Notes under the pieces: model-generated
The model's input: the letters and a program-made list of their open reading frames with translations, nothing else
The model's database searches: none
Told to the model about the DNA's origin: nothing
Position numbers and translations under genes: made by a program
Shown: piece by piece, positions 53,633-63,526 of the stretch
Layout of the letters: each line of letters starts with the position of its first letter
Numbering within the stretch: the stretch's first letter is position 1
Assembly: GCA_021292165.1 (NCBI GenBank)
Contig: CM037877.1
Span: 128,096,402 to 128,160,401 of the forward strand
DNA from: Shinisaurus crocodilurus
Taxonomy: Eukaryota; Chordata; Lepidosauria; Squamata; Shinisauridae
Direction: 5' to 3'
DNA: 64,000 nt

Positions 53633-54387
53633 GGTTCCTGAAATTTTCAGTGTTATATTAAGATATATAATTTTAGGCCTGAAGAAACCCAAGAAGCCTT
53701 GATGGCAAATAAGAGACAGCTGGAAAACATGAAAGGAGGGGGAAAAAATCACTGCTTGCTAAATGAAGATCCAAGTCTTGACTGTTGTTCACAAACGTTC
53801 CATACCAACTTTAGACTTAATTGCAAATTAAGGACAAATCTCCTGAAACGAACAGCTTTTTACATTCGAAAGATATCCAGAAAGTGGCAGTTTTACCTTG
53901 GTTGAAAAATGAAAGTTGTCCCCATGCCCAGAGCACACTGTCCTTGTAATGCCCAGCCTTCCCTACTCACCACATAGATCTACACATGTATTTCACTTCT
54001 GCTGGTAGATTATCCTGCTATGATGGAACAGCCATTAGCTCCCCATAGGCAAATGTTTTTTCCATCATATCCAAAATGTGGTAACTGACATCCAATGGCC
54101 TCTAGCTCCAATCCCAGAATGCACTCTATCTCCCCACTCCTTCTTTGCCTGAACTCTGTTGCCCGCAAGCTCAGACAGACTAAAAATATGGTTATCAACT
54201 GCCTCTTATTTATGTCTGTAATAACAGATCTCCGGAGACTAACAGTCACTGCACAGCAGGACAGAAATCACCAAATGGGCACCACTGCCTTCAAAGGGCT
54301 CATAAGAAGATATGCTGGAAGCCTAGAACCCAGGGTCCACAGAGCCGCATAGAATAGGCCCTCCACCATTGAGGGAGCTCCTAGAGC
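53633..54387. other. No gene or repeat recognised
   Basis: Unassigned. Frames at 53699-53905, 54010-54249 and 54095-54352 show no domain. Confidence 0.4.
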
Positions 54388-54490
54388 AGGTGTGTTAAAC
54401 CTCTTTAAGCCTGAGGGCCAAATCCCATTCCAGAGACCCTCCTGGGGGCTGCATTCCAGTAGTGAGCAGGGCTGAAGGCAAAATGAGCAG
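54388..54490. mobile_element. hAT-type end fragment
   Basis: CAGGTGTGTTAAACCTCTTT and AAGCCTGAGGGCCAAATCCC have the form of hAT 'CAGGGGTGTCAAACTC...GGGCC' ends. The partner end was not found. Confidence 0.45.
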
Positions 54491-54758
54491 GGCCTGGGCC
54501 AAAATATTTCTTTAAAATCCCAGTATATTTTAACTTAAAGCACTTATGGCTTACTGCCAGTAACTAAAGCCTTAAGAGAGGCATTTAAACCTTTTAAAAT
54601 GGGGGGAAAGACTGCACAAAAGCTGCACGATCAGTGGAAGGGGGGAAAGGGGTAGAGACAGGGGGAAGCAGCATGGCCTTCATGGGAAGCCCAGGGGGTC
54701 AGACTGGGACCCCAGAAGGGCTGTCCTTCCTATTTCCTGGCTCCAGCTGTTTTGGGGG

Positions 54759-54767
54759 CTATATAGG
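54759..54767 (+). promoter_or_regulatory. TATA box candidate
   Basis: CTATATAGG sits in a GC-richer context (GGGGGCTATATAGGCAGGCA). A start site about 30 bp downstream, near 54790, would give a leader of about 120 nt without any ATG before 54909. Confidence 0.4.
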
Positions 54768-54789
54768 CAGGCAGGCTTCCAGAGAGCAA

Positions 54790-54919
54790 ACAGGAGTTTG
54801 GCAGCAGAGTTGAAGAGGAAGAGGGACAAGGCAAAGACGTGACCGGAGAAAGTGCCCGGGGACTGCCCATCCTAAATCGCCTTGTGCTCCCCTGCACCTC
54901 CATCTAAAATGGATCTCAA
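54790..54919 (+). other. Candidate first exon of an unknown gene (leader, ATG, splice donor)
   Basis: The leader from about 54790 contains no ATG until 54909. That ATG has a strong context (TAAAATGG: A at -3, G at +4). It encodes Met-Asp-Leu and two bases of a fourth codon before a consensus donor GTAAGT at 54920-54925. TATA box, ATG-free leader, good start context and consensus donor together fit the first exon of a tissue-specific gene. The coding part is too short to identify, and no second exon was found. A CAG acceptor near 55178 would give an early stop in the matching frame. Chance or a decayed LTR promoter remain possible. Confidence 0.3.
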
Positions 54920-54925
54920 GTAAGT

Positions 54926-55689
54926 AGCAGGAATAGGAAAAACCTCTGCCAGGGAAAACTACTTCCAGTAAGAGTAGACTAGATCACAAGTAGGCAGACT
55001 TCAGGCTTGTGAGATCTACTTTGTTTTTTACTAGAATCCCAAGATCCACCAACTAGAGCCAGGTGCAAAAGACATATACTTCAAATTAAAGAATTCTGAA
55101 TAGCAGAACTGAGTGGAACTCACAGTCATTCTACACAAAAATCCAGTCCTGGTTACCCTCAACCTTTCTCTATTTCAGCAATATAATTTAGGGGAACTGA
55201 ATAATTGGGAGCCAGAAATCTTTGCCCATTTACTGCAGATCACCCAGAATCTAACAGTCAATTCAGCTACCATCTGCCCACCGGTGGACTAGATGACTCA
55301 GAATAAGGCAGCTTCATTTGAAAAGCTATTCTTCTCTTCTGTGCCTGCAATGTCAATATAGAAAAACACAGTTCATTTTCCCTCTGCCACATCTTAGCTA
55401 TGCTATGGGACCTGCACTGCTACCTAATTAGTTTCCTGGTGTGATCTAAGATGTTGGTTTTAATTCTATAAAGCTTTGAATGGTTTTCCTCAGAGGCTGA
55501 CACCTCTACTTTTGGTATGATACCAAGGTTGAGAAGAGGCTCTGAGGCCCTTAGGTATGTTTAGGAATAGAATAAAGACAAAGAGTGTTTAAAAATAAGG
55601 CTAGATTGTGTATGTCTCTGTGTTTGTTTTACATTAACTTTTTCAGCTAACACATTGTAAAACTCAGCTGACTATAGGCTCCCTTCAAT
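54926..55689. other. No gene recognised
   Basis: Unassigned. If the candidate exon is real, this is the start of an intron. Confidence 0.35.
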
Positions 55690-56480
55690 GAATGAATAAG
55701 CACAACACTTTTGAATTTCACCAGCTTCCCCGCTTGTGCCTGCATCCCTGCGCTGCTGCCGTGCCGCCGAGCTGCCTCCCCCTCCCGGACATCCCTCCGT
55801 GGACTTACCTTATACTTTGGTGGCGTGGCAGCAGTACAGCGGCGCGGCAGCACAGCTTGGCGGTATGGCTTACGTTGGCCACGTCGGGCGCAGTGCTTAG
55901 GCTGATTGGCAGCTTGGTCAGCAGTAGCGGAGGCACACGGTGCGGGTATGCTGGGAGGCCCAGTTGGGGAGGGGGCCGCCATTGGGGGCTCAGTGAGGAA
56001 TAGGCATGGGTCAGCAGCTGCAGCCGCCACTCCACACCACCACCACTGACTGAGCTGCTGCACCGCTGCTGAACACAGTAAGTCAAGGGGGGTTGCCGGG
56101 GGGTGAGGCACGGGGCAGCGAGGTGGGACAGGGAGGGACCTTCTCCAGGGCAGCTGCAGCAGCAGGCAAGAAAGGCCCAGGGATGAGCTCCGTGGTGCTG
56201 CGTTACTCTCGTGGAAACACAGCGCCATGGGGCTTGTTGCTTTTACACGGTGGGGCTGCAACTCTGGTGAGTAGTGGCCCCTTCGTGGAGGGACAAATGA
56301 CAGCTGGCGAAAGTGCCACTTGGGCACTTTTTGCCAGCTGTCATCCCTTTCACTGCCCTCAGTGCTCCCGCATGGTGCCCTCTGGGATACCGGACGGGAG
56401 GACTGAGGGAGGACGAGAGGAGAGGTGGGCCCCCCGGACCCCCACGGGGCCCCAGTTCAGCCGGGGCCACTTTAACCCCA
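55690..56480. repeat. GC-rich block with palindromic parts
   Basis: Rich in GCTGC/GGCG wording. It carries long chance frames (a 226-codon minus-strand frame at 55647-56327 rich in Pro, Ser and Arg) without any domain. ATGACAGCTGGCGAAAGTGC...GCACTTTTTGCCAGCTGTCAT (56297-56343) is a near-perfect hairpin. GGCCACTTTAACCCCAGGGAGG at 56465-56486 pairs with the sequence just right of the hAT insertion. The block is probably a palindromic element into which the hAT inserted, with undefined outer limits. Confidence 0.5.
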
Positions 56481-56494
56481 GGGAGGTCCCAGAA

Positions 56495-57575
56495 CAGTGA
56501 TGGCAAACCTATGGCACGGGTGCCACAGCTGGCACGCAGGGACCTCTCTGTGGGCACTCGAGCCATTGGTCACCAGATCGCGAAAAGACTGTCCCCTTCT
56601 GCAAAACACTAATGATCTTGTTCTTTCTCACAGTGTGGAACAGAATGATTTTATTCTAGAATTCCTGTTACAGAATTCTTTTCTATATTGTTATCACATT
56701 TAAAAGATTTTGAGGAATGATGCACAGAGCATGGCTTGGTAAAGCCCTAACAGTTGACCTGAGTGCTGCATGTGTTGCTCTCAAACTAACGGAGTATGAG
56801 CCAAGGTTTGACAAATTATCAGCATGCATGCAATAGCAAAAACCACATTACAGTATTTTTCCATGTATAAGACTATACTTTTTCCTAAAATTGTTAGACT
56901 AAAAATTGAGGGTCGTCTTATACACGGAAGTAAGCCAAGGAGAGAACCGCGCAGTTGCGAAACTGCCCAGTGGGGGGCATCTTATACATGGGTGCGTCTT
57001 ATAGACGGAAAAATACGGTGTAATTGTGCAAAAGAATGCCCAATGCAAACTTTTACCTAATGCAGTATTTGCAGTCCAAGACATAAAATGTGTTAAGCAT
57101 GTTTAGTTTTCTTATTTAACTTGCTCATCCTAGTACAGGTTGACTTTTACTTTTACTAATCCGACACCTGTAGAAGCAGGGAAAGGACCCGGAGTAAAGC
57201 TTGCCCTATACAATTTCAGTCTGGCATATAATCATATTACAAATTGAGAATCCCTTATCCAAAAATACATGTGCCTAATTATTTAAAAAGTTTGTATAAA
57301 TTCCCTTCAGGCTATGTGTACAATTTAGTACTATAATAATTTTTTGAGCTGATTTTTTTTTCAACAAAAAACTGTTTGTATCATTGAAAGCTCTGTTATT
57401 GTGTTTTTCTTTTAAGACAAAAGATATTAATTAGTTCGGACAACTGTATGAGTTGTTTTTCTAAAACAAAAACCTCGGTATTCAGGTTTAATTGCAGTGT
57501 TGGCACTTTGAAATAAATAAATTGGTTTTGTGTTGCAGTTTGGGCACTCGGGCTCAAAAAGGTTAGCCATCACTG
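56495..57575. mobile_element. hAT non-autonomous element, 1,081 bp, TSD TCCCAGAA
   Basis: The left end is CAGTGATGGCAAACCTATGG and the right end is GGTTAGCCATCACTG. The perfect 8-bp duplication TCCCAGAA lies at 56487-56494 and 57576-57583. The AT-rich interior holds a mariner-type MITE and no transposase frame. Its GCTCAAAAAGGTT near the right end matches the hAT at 44658-45301. Confidence 0.93.
56851..57020. mobile_element. mariner-type MITE of a second family, nested in the hAT
   Basis: The left part CAGTATTTTTCCATGTATAA pairs with the right part CTTATAGACGGAAAAATACGG. TA flanks both sides (56849-56850 and 57021-57022). Internal copies of CTTATACA(C/T)GG also pair. Confidence 0.85.
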
Positions 57576-57583
57576 TCCCAGAA

Positions 57584-57941
57584 CCTCTCTGGGTTTAAAG
57601 TGACCTGCAAACCTGGCCATTTTCTCCACTTAAGAGCCAAGCTAAACGGCCAGCCAACTGACATGATGTATCTGTTCTGTACATCAGACTGTAGGTGCAG
57701 GATCAAATGTGTAAATGCTCCTGTTTTTAGAAAAATAAAAATGTGCATACAAAATTCACCTATTAGAGAGACTTCTGGCCTAGAAGCCTTGTCCCCAGCA
57801 TGCTAGTGTTGTATATGTAGCATGATGGAGATGAAGTTTGATTTTAGGAGAATCAAAAAACAAATTCACTGGATTTCAGCCTATTCTAAATTGGTCTCAG
57901 ACACCTCTGGACTGAAAATGTCCATCAGTGTCCATCAGTGA
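57584..57941. other. No gene or repeat recognised
   Basis: The first 25 bp (CCTCTCTGGGTTTAAAGTGA...) pair with 56465-56486 across the hAT. The rest is unassigned. TGTCCATCAG is duplicated in tandem just before the SINE. Confidence 0.4.
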
Positions 57942-58181
57942 GAGCCAGTGTGGCGTAATGGTTAGAGTGTTGGACTGGGACTCGGGAGATCTGGGTTCTA
58001 GTCCCCTCTCGGCCATGAAACTCACTGGGTGACTTTGGGCCAGTCACTGATTCTCAGCCTAACCTACCTCACAGGGTTGTTGGGAGGATAAGATGGAGAG
58101 GAGGAGGAGGAGGATTATGTAAGCCGCCTTGTGTTCCTTTCAGGAAAAAAGGCAGGGTATAAATATAATAAATAAATAAAT
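57942..58181 (+). mobile_element. tRNA-derived SINE with L2-like tail, full-length
   Basis: GAGCCAGTGTGGCGTAATGG with A box TGGCGTAATGG, then B box GGTTCTAGTCC. The conserved middle is CTCACTGGGTGACTTTGGGC and ACCTACCTCACAGGGTTGTT. A GGA repeat follows, then GCCGCCTTGTG...GGGTATAAATAT and an (AATA)n tail. The L2-like end suggests mobilisation by L2. It is the best-preserved copy in the window. Confidence 0.95.
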
Positions 58182-58308
58182 CACAGCTGTGTCTTCCCTT
58201 TTTTCCCTTTCCCTGAGCACTGCCTCAGAAGGTTTGCAAGTGGGACCAGCAATGAATTGCGGCCACATACCAATATATTATATAACTGGATCAAGTGGGA
58301 ACTACAGT

Positions 58309-58346
58309 GCCACTGAGGAAGGCCGTTAGGCCGAAACGCGTTTGGC
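58309..58346 (+). ncRNA. Hammerhead-ribozyme-like motif, plus strand
   Basis: Read in order: stem I strand GCCA (58309-58312); core CTGAGGA (58313-58319, CUGANGA); one A; stem II GGCC-GTTA-GGCC; core GAAA (58333-58336); very short stem III within ACGCGT; cleavage position T at 58342; then TGGC (58343-58346), closing stem I. All strictly conserved core bases are present. The extra A before stem II and the minimal stem III are unusual for a canonical ribozyme, but from memory similar forms occur in Penelope-like elements. Activity is not shown. Confidence 0.6.
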
Positions 58347-58904
58347 TTCTCCACAAGATAAAAGGAAAGCTTCTAAACTGTGAGGATGCATCTCAGGAAG
58401 CAACAAACAATAATATTTGCACAAATAAGACTTCACCTTGAGATAATAGTCCTTCGGTCAGAAAAGATATTCACGACTATTTCCAGCCGTCGAGGCTTGA
58501 AAATATGTGATATTTTGTATGTTTTTAAAAATATACAAAAAGGGACTATGTTTAAAATCCTGACAGAAACAAAGCATAGAAACTTAAAAGTCAAGAGAAA
58601 TATATATAAAAAATATAACCATGAAAATATAATAAAATAGACTAAATTTTATAATATAATATAAAGATTTCCAGAAATATATTTTTTTAAAAATTATATA
58701 TATAAAACATGTATAAGACAGAAACAATTAGACATGTAAAATACAGCTTCTCTAGGGCTGAAGATGATAATAATAAATGTCCTTTCAGACTTGAGGACCT
58801 TTATCTCTAGATGAAGTATTGTTAGTGCCAATGTTTTTTTGTTGTTTGATGCTTCCAGAGAAAGGTCCTCACAGCATGTAAGCTTTCTTACTTTCTTGTG
58901 TGGA

Positions 58905-58943
58905 AGCCAAACGCGTTTCGGCCCAACGGCCTTCTTCAGTGGT
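58905..58943 (-). ncRNA. Hammerhead-ribozyme-like motif, minus strand
   Basis: On the minus strand: CCA, CTGAAGA, A, GGCC-GTTG-GGCC, GAAA, ACGCGT, T, TGG. The core and stem II are the same as in the plus-strand motif at 58309-58346. Stem I has three perfect pairs. The loop differs by one base. Confidence 0.6.
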
Positions 58944-59303
58944 CCTGTAGTTTCCACTCAATTCAGTATACAATCTATTGCTCTGTATTTCTCAATTCAA
59001 TGCTGGTTTCATTTACCAAGCTCCTGAGGCAGTGCTTTATGTTTTATATATTTTAATTTGTGTATCTTTGTAACCTGGATAGCAAATTTTAAATTGTGTC
59101 TATTTTAATACACTTCTATTGGTTATATTTTCTGTTATCACACATTCTTGACTTTTAAGTTTCAGTGTATTGTTATAATCAGGTTTTTCAATACAGTCCC
59201 TTTTTGTATGTTTTTTTTTCCCCTTTATGCTGCCGCCACCAAGTAAGCTTTGATAAGAGAAAAGGGTGTCATGATGGGATGGGTGGAGAAACCCTAGTCT
59301 AGG

Positions 59304-59414
59304 ACCTTGGGTCCCCAGATGTTGCTGGCCTACAGCTGCCAGCATGACTAATGGCAAGGGATTCTGGGAGCTGTAGGCCAGCAACATCTGGGGACCCAAG
59401 GTTGGAGAGCCCTG
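59304..59414. mobile_element. hAT MITE, 'GCTCTCC' subtype, left end lost
   Basis: CCTTGGGTCCCCAGATGTTG at the left pairs with CAACATCTGGGGACCCAAGG at the right, which ends GTTGGAGAGCCCTG. The first ~12 bp of the left end are missing. CTCTAGGC after the right end and GTCTAGGA before the left are remnants of the duplication. It is the same subtype as 6061-7311. Confidence 0.85.
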
Positions 59415-59422
59415 CTCTAGGC

Positions 59423-60727
59423 CCTGTAATGTTCTTAATAATATAATATGGAGCATGACATGGCCTTGATTCTTAATGGTCCCAGGTTAAAAACTGTTTA
59501 ATTTCAAGTGTCCATTGGATGCTTGTCAATTTAATTAATTTTGATTAGGTCCATTAAGAATTGGACCTAGGGTAGCTTGCCGTCCATTTCGATGTGCAGG
59601 GAAGTGTCCCTCCTCCCATGAAAGAGCATTCAAACATTTTACACCCACCTGCAGTCCAAAGTGGAGTATAATCCAGCAACAAATACATCACACAAATCTG
59701 CTGATCAAGTTTTAGCTCTTACATAAGTAATAGGACACCTAGTTCAAAAGGTCAGGGATCTACACAAGTCAGCCCACAGTTTTGATAGAAAAGCTGTTCA
59801 CTGTCCATGTGTATATGTACAACCATGGCAGGAATTAAATGAAGAAAGGGACGTGGTATATAGTTCATTGCAGTACATGCACAGTACCCCTTGATTTGCA
59901 CCTTGGCTAAGCGTGTCTGTATTCAGAGGAGTGCTAACAGTAGTGTGGGAAAAGAAAGGGGCAAACAGGAGAAAGGAAGATGAAGGGGCAAGAAGCTGAG
60001 ACTGGTTATGAAGGGGAAAGTTACAGATCATATGAATGAAGGAAGAGTTAAGGTGAAAACAATGTGGGTATTAGGGGATCCTAGCCTAAGCAGTAAAGAA
60101 GCATCTGATGGGAGTTTGCAGGAGATGGAGAAGACATTTGAGACCTGCTGCAGAAGGAGGGATGGAGTCTGGCTCTGGGTCGAGTGTAGCATGTATGTCT
60201 CCAAAGTATTTCGATTTGGTACAGAAGCAGCTTTGGCCATGGCAACTGCTCAGTTTTAAATTGTCTCAAATGCATATTTAAATGTTGTTATTATTCATCA
60301 TACTTTTCTATCATAAAATGCACACTTACAAACAGCTTATAAAATTTAAAAGCTACAAAAATAATAAAACATAACAATACACAATAATCACAAAATATAA
60401 AAGCAAAACATATAAAACAGCAGCAGATTTAAGCCAAAACAACAGATTGAAAGCCAAATACAGCAAGTGTACAGAATAACATCCCAAACTAAAAGCACGC
60501 TGAAACAGAACATCTTCTATATGTGCAGCAGGCTATTCGTGTGTGTGTGTGTACACACAGTTCATCTGATCCTTCTCCTTAAGCCCAGGCCACACCTTAC
60601 ATGGTATGTAGGATCAGGGAGTGTTAGCGTATATGTGCATGCATGCACTGCTGTCTCTCTCTCACACACATTCCCAGAATTATCAGCTGGCAACTATGAG
60701 ACTCAACCCCTAGTAAGAACAAAAGAT
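59423..60727. other. No gene; possible L2 tail at 60280-60480
   Basis: From 60280 the A-rich wording (CATAAAATGCACACTTACAA...AAATTTAAAAGC...AATAAAACATAACAATAC) resembles a reversed L2 3' end and may belong to the L2 at 61064-61560. A short GT tract lies at 60540-60553. The rest is unassigned. Confidence 0.4.
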
Positions 60728-61064
60728 GGGTGTTGTCTTCCAGTACTTGAAGGGTTGTCACAAAGAGGAGGGCCAGGATCTCTTCTCGATCATCCCGGTT
60801 TGCAGGACACGGAATAATGGGCTCAAGTTACAGGAACCCGGATTCCGCCTAAACATCAGGAAAACTTTCCTGACTGTCAGAGCAATAAGACAACGGAACC
60901 AACTACCTAGGAAGGTGGTGGTATCTCCCAATCTGGAGGCATTCAAGGTGCAGCTGGACAGCCATCTGTCAGGGATGCTTTGACCTGGATTCCTGCGTTG
61001 TGCAGGGGGTTGGACTCGATGGCCTTATAGGCCCCTTCCAACTCTACTTTTCTATGATTCTATT
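60728..61064 (+). mobile_element. CR1 LINE 3' end, short copy
   Basis: It starts within '[20 protein letters not shown]' and runs through '[20 protein letters not shown]' and 'RAIRQRNQLPRKVVVSP' to the 3' UTR (GATTCCTGCGTTGTGCAGGG, TTGGACTCGATGGCC) and TTCTATGATTCTATTA. It is the same subfamily as 5098-5796. It has inserted at the edge of a minus-strand L2. Confidence 0.92.
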
Positions 61065-61560
61065 ATTCATATTGGTGACATCAAACCCGCAAACCTGAAT
61101 GACCTCCCTCAAGGTTTTCAGGTAGATGTTAAATAGCATGAAGTGCAAGATAGACCCCTGAGAGATACCATAGGCCAACAGTCAAAGGAATGAACAGGTG
61201 TCCTTCAGTGCCGCCTGAAACCAGCTTTCCAGGAAATGCTGAAGCCACTGTAACACCACCATGTCCCAGGCATGTGAAAACTGCTGAGCAATCCAGCACA
61301 ACTAACAAGGATGCACTTCCCCTGCCCTGTTCCTGCCATAGGTCATCCATCAAGGCAAACAAGGCTGTCTCAGTCCCAAAACCAAGCCTAATGCCAGATT
61401 AAAATGGATCTAGATAATCCATTTCATTCAGAAAAACCTGGAGCTGAAAAATCACCACATGCTTGAGTACCTTGCCCCTGAATGGAATATTAGAGACTGT
61501 CTGGAAATTCTCCAATACAGAAAGACTAAGGGAGAAGGTTGCCCCCCCCACACACACACA
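61064..61560 (-). mobile_element. L2 LINE fragment
   Basis: Minus-strand blocks: 'VSNIPFRGKVLKHVV', 'FLNEMDYLDPF', 'GFGTETALFALMDDLWQEQG', 'GSASLLVVLDCSAVF' (catalytic D region) and, near 61130, 'SILHFMLFNIYLKTL'. There are frameshifts and stops. A CA-rich tract lies at 61549-61560. Confidence 0.82.
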
Positions 61561-61742
61561 ACAAGGGTCTTACCTCAGCCCTTCCAAACATGCAAGAACT
61601 AGCCTTACATGCAATGAGGCATTTACCACTGCTGCTGCCCACTCAGGCAGTCCACCGCTGGCTGCTCTTATTAGCTAGGGTTATTAGCTAGGGTTGAGTA
61701 CACATGTAGTTGGCTTTACTTCTCTAAGAATCCTGTCCACAT

Positions 61743-62640
61743 TCTGAGGCTGCACAATTTTTTTTTTGGTAATTTTTTTTTTATTTTGAATTTTAAAATC
61801 CATAAAAACAAAATACCAAGAGCAAGACAAAACAAAAACCAAAAAAGCATACACTACAGAAACAAAGCAACATTAAACTAAAAAGTACTTCCGATTTCCC
61901 CACAACCAAGTATAAATAACATCAGATATTCTATATAATAATTATAAAGAAATTGCTTCCTTTTCCCCCTTAAACAAACAAAAAAATCAAACAAAAGATT
62001 TCCTCCCCCTCTCTTATTCCTCAACCTCACAAGTTCACAAAACCTTGAAACCTTACAGCACTTTACTCCTAAGCACATATAATAATCCTTCTAGCTAAAC
62101 AATATTCAATATTTCTATTTATGTTTAATAAAAAATCTCTATCTTCTTTCCCTCTATTTATAAACAGACAACCTAGCTTTTATTTTATTTTATTTTTAAA
62201 ATAGTTTCACATTTCCACATTACCTCACATCTCAAATTCTATTCCATATTTAGTTGATTCCTTTCCATTGGTTATTCTCTATGCTATATTTCATCTAGAC
62301 TCAATACATTTTTACCAATAATCAACCACCTCAAACTGGAGAAGTTCTCCTTTCTCTCAAAGGGGTCCCTCTCACTAGCCCCTTTAGGTTCAGGTCTCTA
62401 TATATTTTCTTTGGATCACTATCAGCAATCCATTTAGGTTTGTCCCATTTGGATTTCTCCCACCAATCCATTTGGGAAGCTGAACCCTCTTACTTCTTAC
62501 ATAAGAACCTCCCCCATCCCCCAATATTCAGCAATTATCATAATATAAATCCAACCATTTATTCCATCAAATAATCAGCAAACCATTTTTATCCTAACAC
62601 AGGTCAAACCATTTATCCCATTCAATAATCAGCAAATCAT
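61743..62640. other. AT-rich block, possibly L1-derived, minus strand
   Basis: It starts with T runs (CAATTTTTTTTTTGGTAATT) and is C- and A-rich/T-rich in the style of non-coding L1 regions read in reverse. No coding motif was found, so the assignment is only a guess. 62641-62904 is unassigned. Confidence 0.3.
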
Positions 62641-62904
62641 TTTCCCCGGTGGACTCCAACATCACTCTCAAGACCACCTTGGCCAGCTCAGGTAGGGAGA
62701 CTGTTGGGCAGATGGCTTACCAACAGGATCCCTATGCTGTCCCAAACACCCAACTTCAGAAACGCAAACATAAAACCTGGCAAAGGCTTACTGGGGCCTC
62801 TATCTAGATGAAGACCACCCAGGTAGACCACCCCCTCCCTGTCCCCCAGGTTGAGACTGCTTCTGCACCCTGTCCCCATCCCCTTGTGGGGGCTTCCTGT
62901 GTGA

Positions 62905-63322
62905 TACAGAACCCTGGTGACTGGAGGAGGGCTAATATTGTTACTATCTTCAAAAAGGGCAAAAAGGAGGAAACTGGGAACTACAGACCAGTCAGTCTGA
63001 CATCAGTCCCTGGGAAAATTCTGGAGCAGATTATAAAGCAGTCAATCTGCAAGCACCTTGAAAACAATGCAGTGATTGCTAGAAGCCAACATGGATTTGT
63101 CAAGAACAAATTCTGCCAAACTAATCTGATCTCATTTTTTGATCGGTTAACCTCCCTTGTGGATTGTGGGAATGCTGTGGACATCATATATCTGGACTTC
63201 AGCAAAGCTTTCAACAAAGTGCCTCATGATATCCTGATTAGCAAGCTAGCTAAAAGTGGGCTGGATGGAACAACTATCAGGTGGATCCACAATTGGCTAT
63301 AGAATCGGACTCAATGGCAAGG
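62905..63322 (+). mobile_element. CR1 LINE internal fragment (reverse transcriptase N-terminal half)
   Basis: 'CVIQNPGDWRRANIVTIFKK', 'GNYRPVSLTSVPGKILEQII', 'ARSQHGFVKNKFCQTNLISF', 'DIIYLDFSKAFNKVPHDILI' (catalytic D) and 'KSGLDGTTIRWIHNWL' followed by a stop. The frame is open over about 130 codons. The 3' half of the element is missing. The 5' end falls at the same place (TGTGTGATACAGAACCC) as in the copy at 24793-26790. Confidence 0.92.
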
Positions 63323-63526
63323 TATTTCTTCTGAGCTTGAGTTGCTATTTTCTGACCCTCACCCAATTCCAGCAAGGCCACATCTCTTCCTTTATTAGTC
63401 TCTTTCGATTCCACCTCTCTGTTTAAAGTTTCAATTTTTAACTCTTGCAGCATTCCAGCCTTAGCAGTACTCTGTTCCTTCTTGCCTGATGTTTGCACTT
63501 CCAGCTCTCCACAGCCAATTTTTAGG
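63323..63526 (-). mobile_element. Possible L1 ORF1 coiled-coil fragment
   Basis: The minus-strand frame reads 'AGMLQELKIETLNREVESKE' and 'ALLELGEGQKIATQAQKK', Glu/Lys/Gln-rich with heptad-like spacing, as in the coiled coil of L1 ORF1. It is short and without other L1 parts beside it. Confidence 0.35.

Larger units (their letters stand above)
58303..59215. mobile_element. Penelope-like (or retrozyme-like) segment with inverted repeats
   Basis: The block at 58303-58380 recurs inverted at 58880-58947. A second block (ACAAAAAGGGACTATG...AACTTAAAAGTCAAG, 58535-58600) recurs inverted at 59145-59213. On each strand the order is that of a repeated unit, as in the terminal repeats of Penelope-like elements, which carry hammerhead motifs. 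No GIY-YIG endonuclease or reverse transcriptase frame was found here, so only terminal-repeat material remains. Confidence 0.6.

Noticed and set aside
55171..55200. Second exon for the candidate first exon at 54790-54919
   Set aside because: The TATTTCAG acceptor is plausible, but joining in the required phase reaches a stop within five codons.
55647..56327. 226-codon minus-strand frame
   Set aside because: High GC makes stops rare. The composition is low-information Pro/Ser/Arg, and the region has palindromic repeat features.
57942..58181. tRNA gene
   Set aside because: A and B boxes are present, but there is no cloverleaf beyond them, and the sequence continues into a SINE body and (AATA)n tail.
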